This document shows, in pieces, positions 7,550 through 14,197 of a stretch of DNA of 54,545 bases; position 1 is the stretch's first letter; every line of letters starts with the position of its first letter. Under the pieces are notes generated by a model. It saw only the letters and a program-made list of their open reading frames with translations, searched no databases and was not told where the DNA came from. The translations under genes were made by a program, and so were the position numbers. Location: NCBI GenBank assembly GCA_034429215.1, contig DAOUGI010000003.1, positions 1 through 54,545 on the forward strand. The letters are read 5' to 3'. This DNA is from JAFGOG01 sp034429215. GTDB taxonomy: Bacteria > Chloroflexota > Anaerolineae > JAAYZQ01.

Positions 7550-8764
7550 ATGAGCCCGAGCGATTTGGTGGGTCTGCGAGCCTGCCTGGAAGCGCGGCTG
7601 GACGCCGGCGAGGTGGTGGAGGTGGCATCGGCGCTGATCGCCGTCCCCAGCCACCGCGACGTCCCCGGCAGGGAGACGGCCTGCGCGCAGCGGATGGCCG
7701 ACATCTGGCGCGGTTGGGGGTTCGAGCCGGAGGTGACGCCGGTCGCCGGCAGCCGCCCCAACGTCTATGTCCGGCTGGCCGGGCAGCTCCAAGGCCCGGC
7801 GCTGATGCTGACCGGCCACCTGGACACCGTGCCCGGCTATGAGATGGACCGGCCTGCCTTTGAGCCGGCCGTGGCCGACGGCAAGCTGTGGGGCCGGGGC
7901 GCCGTCGATATGAAGGGGGCCCTGGCGTGCATGATGGTCGCCGTGAAGCTGGTGCGCGACCTGGACGTGCCGCTGCCCGGAGACCTCCTGTTCGCCGCCG
8001 TCGCCGGCGAGGAGGAACAGTCAGAGGGCACCGAGCATATGATCCTCAACGGCCCTCATGCCGACTGGGCCGTGGTCGGCGAGCCGACCGGCCTGGCGAT
8101 CCACGCCGGGCACCGCGGGCTGGAGTGGCTGTCGTTCGAGTTCATCGGGCGGGCGGCGCACGGCGGCACGCCCGAGCGGGGGGTGAACGCCATCCGGATG
8201 GCGGCGCGGTTCATCCAGCGGGTGGAGGCCGAGCTGGCGCCCGATCTGGCCCGGCGGCGGCACCCGCTGATCGGGCCGGCGGTGATGAACTGGGGCGTGA
8301 TCCGGGGCGGCACCCAGCCCAGCATGGTGGCCGACCGGTGCGTGCTGCAGGTGGACCGCCGCCGGCTGCCCTCGGAGACGCTGGAGCAGGTGTGGGGCGA
8401 GTACCAACAGATCCTGGACGCGCTGGCCGCCGAGGACCCCGATTTCAACTGCCAGATGAGCCGCATGGCCGAGAACATGGCGACGATGGACCATGGCGGG
8501 CTCGAGATCGACCTGGATCACCCCCTGGTGACCTCGCTGCAGGCCGTGCTGGAGACGCTCACCGGCCAACCGGCGCGCATCGGCGCCTTTGGCGGCTGGA
8601 CCGACGGCGCGCTGCTCAGCAACTTTGGCCACATGCCGGCCGTCATCTTTGGGCCGGGCGACCTGGGGGTGGCCCATTCGCGGGCCGAGTTCGTGCCGGT
8701 CGAGGAGCTGCGGCTGGCGACGCTGGCCTATGCCATGCTGGCTTATGGAAACCGTATATTCTGA
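7550..8764 (+). CDS. M20-family metallopeptidase / deacylase (ArgE-DapE-CPG2 type)
   Basis: 404 residues with the full M20 metal set: LTGHLDTVPG (His, catalytic Asp), WGRGAVDMKGALACMM (bridging Asp), AGEEEQSEGTEHM (catalytic Glu and ligand Glu), VGEPTGL (Asp/Glu ligand region) and the last ligand His in GVAHSRAEF. The dimerisation (lid) domain is about residues 180-300, starting at HAGHRGLEWLSFEFIGRAAHG. Members remove N-acyl groups from amino acids or cleave dipeptides in the cytoplasm; no signal peptide is visible. The gene overlaps the downstream amidohydrolase by 20 bases, so both proteins are probably made together: two deacylases facing an amino-acid catabolic operon. The ribosome-binding site is a weak GGGGGG stretch. 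Exact substrate unknown. Confidence 0.88.
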   Translation: MSPSDLVGLRACLEARLDAGEVVEVASALIAVPSHRDVPGRETACAQRMADIWRGWGFEPEVTPVAGSRPNVYVRLAGQLQGPALMLTGHLDTVPGYEMDRPAFEPAVADGKLWGRGAVDMKGALACMMVAVKLVRDLDVPLPGDLLFAAVAGEEEQSEGTEHMILNGPHADWAVVGEPTGLAIHAGHRGLEWLSFEFIGRAAHGGTPERGVNAIRMAARFIQRVEAELAPDLARRRHPLIGPAVMNWGVIRGGTQPSMVADRCVLQVDRRRLPSETLEQVWGEYQQILDALAAEDPDFNCQMSRMAENMATMDHGGLEIDLDHPLVTSLQAVLETLTGQPARIGAFGGWTDGALLSNFGHMPAVIFGPGDLGVAHSRAEFVPVEELRLATLAYAMLAYGNRIF

Positions 8765-9776
8765 GCACCACCGGCGGCACGACACCGACCGGGTCCAGGT
8801 GGAAGGGCATCCCTTTGTCACGGAGGAGACGCCGGCGCGGGCCGAGATCCTGCTGGCGGCGGCCCGACAGGTGGGACCGGTGATCCCGCCGGCCGATCAT
8901 GGCCTCGATCCGATCCTGGCCGTCCACGATCCAGATTACGTAGGTTTTCTGCGCAGCGCCTATGCCGACAGCGCGGCTTTGCACCCGGGGGCCGCACCCG
9001 AGCCGGTTTTCACCTGGACCTTTGCCACCCGCCACACCGGCCGCAAGCCCAAGAGCGTGCGCGGCCTGTTGGGCTATTATGCCTTTGGTTGGGGCAGCCC
9101 GATCCTGGAGGGCACGTGGACGGCCGCCTATTGGAGCGCCCAATGCGCGCTGACCGCCGCCGACCTGGTGAGGGCCGGCGCGCGCTGCGCTTACGCCCTG
9201 TGCCGGCCGCCCGGCCATCACGCGGCGCGCGACCTGTACGGCGGCTTTTGCTACCTCAACAACGCCGCCATCGCCGCCCGCTATTTGCAGCCGGGCAAAG
9301 TTGCGATCCTGGACATCGACTATCACCACGGCAACGGCACGCAGGCGATCTTTTACGCCGACCCTACCGTGCTGTACTGCTCGCTGCACGCCCACCCCGA
9401 CGACGACTATCCCTACTACTGGGGCGAGGCGGGCGAGCGCGGCGAGGGGCCGGGCGAAGGGCTCAACCGCAACTGGCCCCTGCCCCAGGGGACGGACGAT
9501 GCCGGCTACCTGGCGGTTTTGGACCAGGCGCTGGCGGCCATTCGCGAGTTTGGCCCGGATGCGCTCGTCGTGTCGGCCGGGCTCGACATTGTGGCCGGCG
9601 ATCCGGCGGGAGGGTTTAACGTGACGGCCGGCGGGCTGGGTGAAATCGGCCGGCGGATCGCCGGGCTGCGGTCGGAGGGGGTACCGACTGTCCTCGTCCA
9701 GGAGGGTGGGTATCGCCTGGAGACGTTGGAGAGGGATGCGCTGGCTTTTCTGCGTTCGTTTTGCGAGTCAGTCTAG
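8745..9776 (+). CDS. Histone-deacetylase-family protein, acetylpolyamine amidohydrolase-like
   Basis: 343 residues. The start METVYSEHHRRHD, inside the end of the peptidase gene, matches the usual N terminus of bacterial acetylpolyamine amidohydrolases. The zinc deacetylase motifs are intact: RPPGHHA (catalytic His pair), DIDYHHGNGTQ (Asp and His zinc ligands), SAGLDIVAGDP (third ligand Asp), and VQEGGYRLE near the end (the tyrosine that polarises the carbonyl). Members of this group hydrolyse acetylated putrescine, cadaverine or spermidine, or other short acyl-amines. Paired with the M20 peptidase and facing a GABA-type aminotransferase operon, a path from acetylated amines or omega-amino acids to central metabolism is a reasonable inference. 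The final TAG overlaps the stop of the convergent solute-binding protein gene within the four bases CTAG. Confidence 0.9.
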   Translation: METVYSEHHRRHDTDRVQVEGHPFVTEETPARAEILLAAARQVGPVIPPADHGLDPILAVHDPDYVGFLRSAYADSAALHPGAAPEPVFTWTFATRHTGRKPKSVRGLLGYYAFGWGSPILEGTWTAAYWSAQCALTAADLVRAGARCAYALCRPPGHHAARDLYGGFCYLNNAAIAARYLQPGKVAILDIDYHHGNGTQAIFYADPTVLYCSLHAHPDDDYPYYWGEAGERGEGPGEGLNRNWPLPQGTDDAGYLAVLDQALAAIREFGPDALVVSAGLDIVAGDPAGGFNVTAGGLGEIGRRIAGLRSEGVPTVLVQEGGYRLETLERDALAFLRSFCESV

Positions 9777-10630
9777 AACCACTTGTCCAGCAGCCCCGCT
9801 ATCGTCCCATCTTCCCGCATCTCGATCAACACCCGGTTGACCTCGGCCAGCAGCCGAAACGCATCGAGCCGCACCGGAATGACATAGCTCACGTCGGTGA
9901 ACGGCTGCCCCACGATCCGCAGCCCCCGGCACTCGCGCGAAAAGTCGAGCGCCGAGACCTGGTCCACCAGCGCGGCGTCGATCTCACCCGCTTGCAACGC
10001 GCGCAGTACGTCGCCGGCCGTGTCGTAGCGGCGCAGCGACAACGCCTGGAGCAGCAGCCGCTGTTGGGCGTCGCCCTCGGGCACGAACCCCCACTCGACA
10101 CCCACCACCCGGCCGGGCAGGTCGTCGAGCCCGGTGATATCGGCCGTCTCGTCGCGCACTACGATCACCATGCCGCCGTTCAAGTAAGAGATGGCATACG
10201 CCACGTCCTCTGTCCGCTCTGCTTCATAGGGCAGGGCCGACAGGATGGCGTCACACCGGCCGGCCAGCAGCGCGTCGTACAGGCTGTCAAACCCGACAGG
10301 CACCATCTCGGCGCGGATGGCCGGCCCCTGCGGCCGCAGCCGCGCCGCCAGGGCCGAGGCCAGGTCCACGTCCAGCCCTTTCATCTCGCCGGTGCGCTCG
10401 TCGATGAACTCGAAGGGCGGCCAGCTTGGGTCGGTGCACACCCGGATCACGCCGGTGTCCAGGATCCCCTGCCAGGTCAGGTCCTCCGCTTCGGGCCAGA
10501 CCTGCACCGCCAGCCAGACGCCGAAGGCCAGCAGGGCGGCGAGCAGCAGCCCGGCAAGCGGCCAGGCCCATTTTGGCAGGTTTTTTAGCAGGCTTGATCT
10601 GCGGAGGCCGATGGGCGCGGGGTGGCTCAC
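9773..10630 (-). CDS. Membrane-anchored solute-binding protein, family 3 (amino-acid type)
   Basis: 285 residues. An N-terminal hydrophobic segment WAWPLAGLLLAALLAFGVWL (about 20-40) serves as signal peptide or membrane anchor; no lipobox cysteine is visible. The mature part is a periplasmic-binding-protein type II fold of SBP family 3: GVIRVCTDPSWPPFEFID, MKGLDVDLASALAARL, YDALLAGRCDAILSAL, and ALQAGEIDAALVD. Such proteins bind polar amino acids for ABC transporters or feed sensor kinases. No permease or ATPase gene lies nearby. It starts with GTG overlapping the stop of the upstream glycoside hydrolase (GTGA), so the two are co-translated, which is an unusual pairing. An upstream in-frame extension lies within the hydrolase gene and is rejected. 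Confidence 0.85.
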   Translation of the reverse strand: MSHPAPIGLRRSSLLKNLPKWAWPLAGLLLAALLAFGVWLAVQVWPEAEDLTWQGILDTGVIRVCTDPSWPPFEFIDERTGEMKGLDVDLASALAARLRPQGPAIRAEMVPVGFDSLYDALLAGRCDAILSALPYEAERTEDVAYAISYLNGGMVIVVRDETADITGLDDLPGRVVGVEWGFVPEGDAQQRLLLQALSLRRYDTAGDVLRALQAGEIDAALVDQVSALDFSRECRGLRIVGQPFTDVSYVIPVRLDAFRLLAEVNRVLIEMREDGTIAGLLDKWF

Positions 10631-11736
10631 GGCGCCTCCCCTCGGGCGTAGCGCTGCACGGCATAGTAGATCGGCTTGGGGGTGAAATCGGTCGTGACGA
10701 AGGTGAAATAGTCGCCGTAGGTATTGGCCGGGCGGGGGTAGCGAAAGGCCCACACGACAAACGCCCGGCACCAGGGCCACTCGGCCAGCGCCTTTTCGTA
10801 GGCGCGGACGGTGAACGCCGCCCGCTGCGACGGCTGGACCGCCTTGGTCCAGCGTGGATGGTCGTTCCAGCCCCCCTCGGTGACATAGACCGGTATGCCG
10901 CCATAGCCGGCGTCGACCAGTATCTGGCGCAGCAGCTCGACGCGGGTCAGGCTGACGTAGGCCGGGTCGGCCGGCGCGTCGGGCGCCATCCGCCAGCCGT
11001 AGGCGTGGACGGCCAGCCCGTCCATCGCCTCGCCGGCGCCGGCCGCCAGCATCCGCTGCAAATAGTCCAGGTCGTTCATCCCCTCCGGATCGCCTATCGG
11101 GGCGAGCGTGGGGGCCAGCGCCCCACCCAGGACGATCGCGTCGGGGTTGGCTTCTTTGACGCGCCGGTAGACGATGCGCAGCAGCTCGGTATAGGCTTCC
11201 GGGTCCACCGGCCGGTAGCCCCACTCCAGGCTGATGTTCGGCTCGTTCCAGATGACGATACAGTCCACGCGGCCGCTGAAATGCCGGGCAAAGGCGTAGG
11301 CAAAATCGGCAAAGGCGGCATAGTGCTCCTCGTCGAGGTAGGTGGTGGTGGTCGGCTTGACGCCGGGGTTGGGCCTGGCCCAGTCGGGGACCATGCCCAG
11401 CCGGGCGATGACGGTCAGCCCCTGGCGTCGGGCATGGTCAACCACCAGGTCGGCGTGCGACCAGTCGTAGCGGCCCGGCGACGGCTCGTAATAGGCCCAC
11501 GGGAAGTATTCGACGACCCACGAGGCGCCCATCTCGCGCACCATCTCCAGGGTGCGCTTGATCTTCCACGGCTCTACCTCGTCGGTCAGCCGGGTGTGGA
11601 TGCCCATGAGGGGGTTGCGGCCGGCGACCGCCTGCTGCGGGCCGAGGGCGACCAGGGCCGGGGCCGGCGCTCCGGCCAACAGGGCGAGAAAGAGGGCCAC
11701 AACCGCTCGCCAGGGCAGTCTCCGCTTTCGGTTCAT
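10627..11736 (-). CDS. Secreted glycoside-hydrolase-like (beta/alpha)8 barrel protein
   Basis: 369 residues from MNRKRRLPWRAVVAL. A signal peptide is clear: basic start, hydrophobic AVVALFLALLAGAPAPALVAL, small residues before the mature part. The rest looks like a clan GH-A barrel related to GH5/GH39-type or PslG-like enzymes: WVVEYFPWAYYEPSPGRYDW (strand 2), the acid/base Glu in IVIWNEPN, LDGLAVHAYG-like segment (strand 6), and the nucleophile Glu in VYVTEGGWN. The retained glutamate pair suggests hydrolytic activity on an extracellular glycan. An ATG three codons upstream is a second possible start, but the promoter places the transcript start close to the chosen ATG. It is translated together with the downstream solute-binding protein. 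Substrate unknown. Confidence 0.8.
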   Translation of the reverse strand: MNRKRRLPWRAVVALFLALLAGAPAPALVALGPQQAVAGRNPLMGIHTRLTDEVEPWKIKRTLEMVREMGASWVVEYFPWAYYEPSPGRYDWSHADLVVDHARRQGLTVIARLGMVPDWARPNPGVKPTTTTYLDEEHYAAFADFAYAFARHFSGRVDCIVIWNEPNISLEWGYRPVDPEAYTELLRIVYRRVKEANPDAIVLGGALAPTLAPIGDPEGMNDLDYLQRMLAAGAGEAMDGLAVHAYGWRMAPDAPADPAYVSLTRVELLRQILVDAGYGGIPVYVTEGGWNDHPRWTKAVQPSQRAAFTVRAYEKALAEWPWCRAFVVWAFRYPRPANTYGDYFTFVTTDFTPKPIYYAVQRYARGEAP

Positions 11737-11743
11737 GGCCGGC

Positions 11744-11772
11744 ATTATACCAGGGATCGGGCCGGACGCCAA
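11744..11772 (-). promoter_or_regulatory. Promoter of the glycoside hydrolase, possibly leaderless
   Basis: Minus strand TTGGCG (11767-11772), 17 bases, TATAAT (11744-11749). A start site seven bases after the -10 box falls at about 11737, directly next to the ATG at 11736, so the mRNA could be leaderless. Confidence 0.7.
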
Positions 11773-11811
11773 GCGACTGTGGTCTGGCTTGCATAAAAAG
11801 GGCGCAAATTG

Positions 11812-11820
11812 TGTTAAGAT
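11812..11820 (+). promoter_or_regulatory. Putative extended -10 promoter for msrB-msrA
   Basis: TGTTAAGAT is an extended -10 element (TG, one base, TAAGAT). A TTGCAT lies at 11789-11794 but is 20 bases from the -10 box, too far for a normal -35. The leader to msrB would be about 57 bases. Confidence 0.4.
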
Positions 11821-11883
11821 AGCTGCACATGGCGAGCCGGCAGGAAAGGGCTCACCAGATCATCCTGGAAGCGGAAAGGACCT

Positions 11884-12300
11884 ATGGCCGATAAGATAGT
11901 CAAGAGCGACAAGGAATGGCGGGAGCAGCTTACGCCTGAGCAGTATCGGATCATGCGCCAAAAGGGCACCGAACAGCCCTTTAGCGGCGAATACTATCAT
12001 TTCAAGGGCCACGGCAGGTACCAATGCGCGGCCTGTGGCAACGACCTGTTCAGTTCGGACGCCAAGTATGCGTCGGGGTCGGGCTGGCCCAGCTTCTGGG
12101 CCCCCACTTTGGAGGAGAACGTCGAGACCGAGCGGGATACCAGCCACGGCATGGTCAGAACCGAAGTGCTGTGCAGCAAGTGTCGCGGCCACCTGGGGCA
12201 CCTGTTCGAGGATGGCCCCCAGCCGACAGGACTGCGCTATTGTGTCAACTCGGCCGCCCTCCAGTTCGTGGACGAGGAAGAACGAGAAGACGAGGCCTAG
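11884..12300 (+). CDS. msrB: Peptide-methionine (R)-S-oxide reductase MsrB
   Basis: 138 residues, a complete cytoplasmic MsrB that reduces the R epimer of methionine sulfoxide. The two zinc CxxC pairs are CAAC and CSKC. The catalytic cysteine is in RYCVNSAAL, and the substrate-binding histidines are in TSHGMVRTE and GHLGHLF. The segment GSGWPSFW is the family fingerprint. No signal peptide. The start has GGAAAGGA upstream of ATG. The stop lies 12 bases before the start of msrA, so both repair enzymes form an operon. Unlike its partner, MsrB keeps an ordinary cysteine (TGC/TGT codons) at every expected position. Confidence 0.97.
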   Translation: MADKIVKSDKEWREQLTPEQYRIMRQKGTEQPFSGEYYHFKGHGRYQCAACGNDLFSSDAKYASGSGWPSFWAPTLEENVETERDTSHGMVRTEVLCSKCRGHLGHLFEDGPQPTGLRYCVNSAALQFVDEEEREDEA

Positions 12301-12312
12301 AAAGGGTTATTG

Positions 12313-13110
12313 ATGGCAGATCCAGTAAAGGCCACTATGGCTGTTGTGGGGCTGCTGTTGGTGGTGTTGTTCGGGGCATGGTTGGTCCTGGGCAGGGCCG
12401 GGCTGTTTTCCAATTTGGCCCCGCAGCCTGTTACCGCGCCCGCTGTAGCATCCCGGCCGGCCGGCCCATCGCCGGATGCGGATGGAGCGACCAAGACGGA
12501 AACGGCGACCTTTGCCCTGGGCTGATTCTGGGGACCTGACTCCCGGTTCGGGAGCCTCCCCGGCGTCGTCCGCACCCGCGTGGGGTACGCGGGCGGAAGC
12601 AAGGCCAACCCAACCTATCACGACCTGGGCGATCACAGCGAGACGATCCAGATCGATTACGACCCAACCCAGATCTCTTACCAGGAGCTGCTGAACGTCT
12701 TTTGGAGCAGTCACAGCCCCACCTCCCGGCCCTGGTCGACGCAGTATGCCTCGATCATTTTCTACCACGACGAGGAGCAGAAGCGGCTGGCGGAAGCGAG
12801 TCGAGACCGCGAAGCTGCCGGCCGCGGGGGCAGGATCTATACCGAGATCGTGCCCTTTGCCGGGTTCTACCTGGCCGAGGCCTACCACCAAAAGTACCGG
12901 CTCCAGCAGGCTCCGGACCTGATGGGCGAGTTTCGGGCCATCTATCCGCAGGGCGACGGGTTTGTCAGCTCGACGGCCGCCGCGCGCGTCAACGGCTACC
13001 TGGGGGGGTATCTGACCCTGGCCGCGCTGCAGGCCGGTTTGGAGGACCTGGACCTATCCCCGGAGGCCAAGCAGAGGCTGCTGGAGCTGGCGTCCTCAGG
13101 CGGGCGATAG
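12313..13110 (+). CDS. msrA: Selenocysteine-containing peptide-methionine (S)-S-oxide reductase MsrA (Sec encoded by in-frame TGA)
   Basis: Read through the TGA at 12523-12525, the frame encodes 265 residues with one selenocysteine at position 71. Upstream of the TGA: an N-terminal membrane anchor or signal peptide (about 9-27, MAVVGLLLVVLFGAWLVLG), then a Pro/Ala/Ser-rich linker ending TETATFALG. Downstream, in the same frame, is FWGPDSRFGSLPGVVRTRV, then GYAGGSKANPTYH, GDHSETIQIDYDP and QYASIIFYHDEEQ. The MsrA active site is G-C-F-W-G, so the TGA replaces exactly the catalytic cysteine codon. No other stop interrupts the frame, and the protein has no cysteine anywhere else. Family knowledge: MsrA reduces S-methionine sulfoxide, and natural selenocysteine forms exist in Chlamydomonas and some bacteria. 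The ATG start has AAAGGG six bases upstream and follows msrB by 12 bases. The alternative is a pseudogene with one nonsense mutation. Automated callers would split or truncate this gene. Confidence 0.85.
12523..12561 (+). promoter_or_regulatory. Bacterial SECIS-like stem-loop directly after the msrA TGA
   Basis: After the TGA (12523-12525) the mRNA can fold into a two-part hairpin: outer stem GGGGA (12530-12534) with TCCCC (12557-12561), an internal loop of five and two bases, inner stem CTCCC (12540-12544) with GGGAG (12550-12554), and apical loop GGTTC. The loop begins 20 bases after the TGA and has G in its first two positions, both features of known bacterial SECIS elements that bind SelB. 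The folding was done by eye. Confidence 0.65.
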
Positions 13111-13132
13111 CTCAATCAGATCTGGATCGACC

Positions 13133-14161
13133 CTAGCCCACTATCACGGTTCGCACTTGCGAGCCGTAGCGTTCCAGGGCGTCCAGCACGGCGTTGATCG
13201 CCTGAGCGTCCAGTGGGACGGTGCCGGTGACCACCTGCGACAGGTCGAGGATGCCCCGCCGGGCATATTCGATCAGCAGGGGCAGCTCGGCCAGCAGGTG
13301 ATCGTCGGCGCCCATGACCTGGGCCTCTTTGCCCAACAGCTCGCCATAGGGATAGATCTCGAATGGTTGGCGGGTGATACCGGCTATCACCGCCCGGCCC
13401 AACACGGCCAGCGACTGGACGGCCTGGCGCATGGTCAGCGGCAGGCCGATCAGCTCGACCGCCACGTCGACGCCGCGCCCACCGGTCAGGCGCCGGATTT
13501 CGGCGACCGGGTCGCCGGCCCGGGCGTCCACCGGGACGGCGCCGTATGCCTGGGCCAGGGCAAGCTTGTTCGGGCTGAGGTCGACGGCATACACGTCCAA
13601 GGCGCCAAAGGCGCGGGCAAGCTGGACGGCCGACATGCCCAGCCCTCCCAGCCCAAAGATGGCGGCCGTCTCGCCCGGCCGCAGCCGCGATTTGCGCAGG
13701 GCGTGAAATGACGTGGCCGACGAGCACATCAGGATGGCGCCGTGCTCGAAGGGTATGGCATCGGGCAGGGGGACGGCGTTGCGGGCAGGCACGGCGATAT
13801 ACTCGGCATAGCCGCCGTCGCGGTGCTTGCCGATCATGGCGCCGGTGGGGCAGAATTGCTCGTGGCCGGCGGCGCAATAGCGGCAGGCGCCGCAGGTGAC
13901 CAGGTAATGAAGGGCAACCCGGTCGCCCGGCTTGACGGCGGTGACTTCCGGGCCGACCCGCTCGACGACGCCGGCCACTTCGTGGCCGGGCGTCACCGGC
14001 GGCGTCCGGACGGGCGACGTTCCGGCGCGATAGTGCGCGTCCGAATGGCAGATGCCGGCAGCCCGCACCCGGACCAGGATCTCTCCGCTGCCGATGGGCG
14101 GAACCGGTATTTCTTGCGCCTCCAAGGGCTGGCCGATGTGGACCAGGCGAACTGCTTTCAT
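13133..14161 (-). CDS. Zinc-dependent alcohol dehydrogenase (MDR superfamily)
   Basis: 342 residues. Catalytic zinc ligands: Cys in AGICHSDAHYR and His-Glu in TPGHEVAG. The structural zinc site has four cysteines in CGACRYCAAGHEQFC. The NAD(P) fold carries GLGGLGMSAVQLA, with Asp in YAVDLSPNK suggesting NAD(H). Members oxidise primary or secondary alcohols or sugar alcohols. It lies 36 bases downstream of the hybrid kinase on the same strand with GGAGAGGATTACC as ribosome-binding site, so it may be transcribed with the signalling genes or stand alone. No promoter is evident in the 36-base gap. The stop faces that of msrA with a 22-base gap. Substrate unknown; it resembles bacterial alcohol dehydrogenases with a broad range. 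Confidence 0.9.
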   Translation of the reverse strand: MKAVRLVHIGQPLEAQEIPVPPIGSGEILVRVRAAGICHSDAHYRAGTSPVRTPPVTPGHEVAGVVERVGPEVTAVKPGDRVALHYLVTCGACRYCAAGHEQFCPTGAMIGKHRDGGYAEYIAVPARNAVPLPDAIPFEHGAILMCSSATSFHALRKSRLRPGETAAIFGLGGLGMSAVQLARAFGALDVYAVDLSPNKLALAQAYGAVPVDARAGDPVAEIRRLTGGRGVDVAVELIGLPLTMRQAVQSLAVLGRAVIAGITRQPFEIYPYGELLGKEAQVMGADDHLLAELPLLIEYARRGILDLSQVVTGTVPLDAQAINAVLDALERYGSQVRTVIVG

Positions 14162-14197
14162 GGTAATCCTCTCCCAACAACTTGTTTTTCAGTCATC

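Noticed and set aside
12523..12525. Simple nonsense mutation making msrA a pseudogene
   Set aside because: The frame is clean on both sides, the stop lies exactly at the catalytic Cys, a SECIS-like hairpin follows, and conserved MsrA motifs continue. Selenocysteine explains all of this, though it is not proven without the sel genes.
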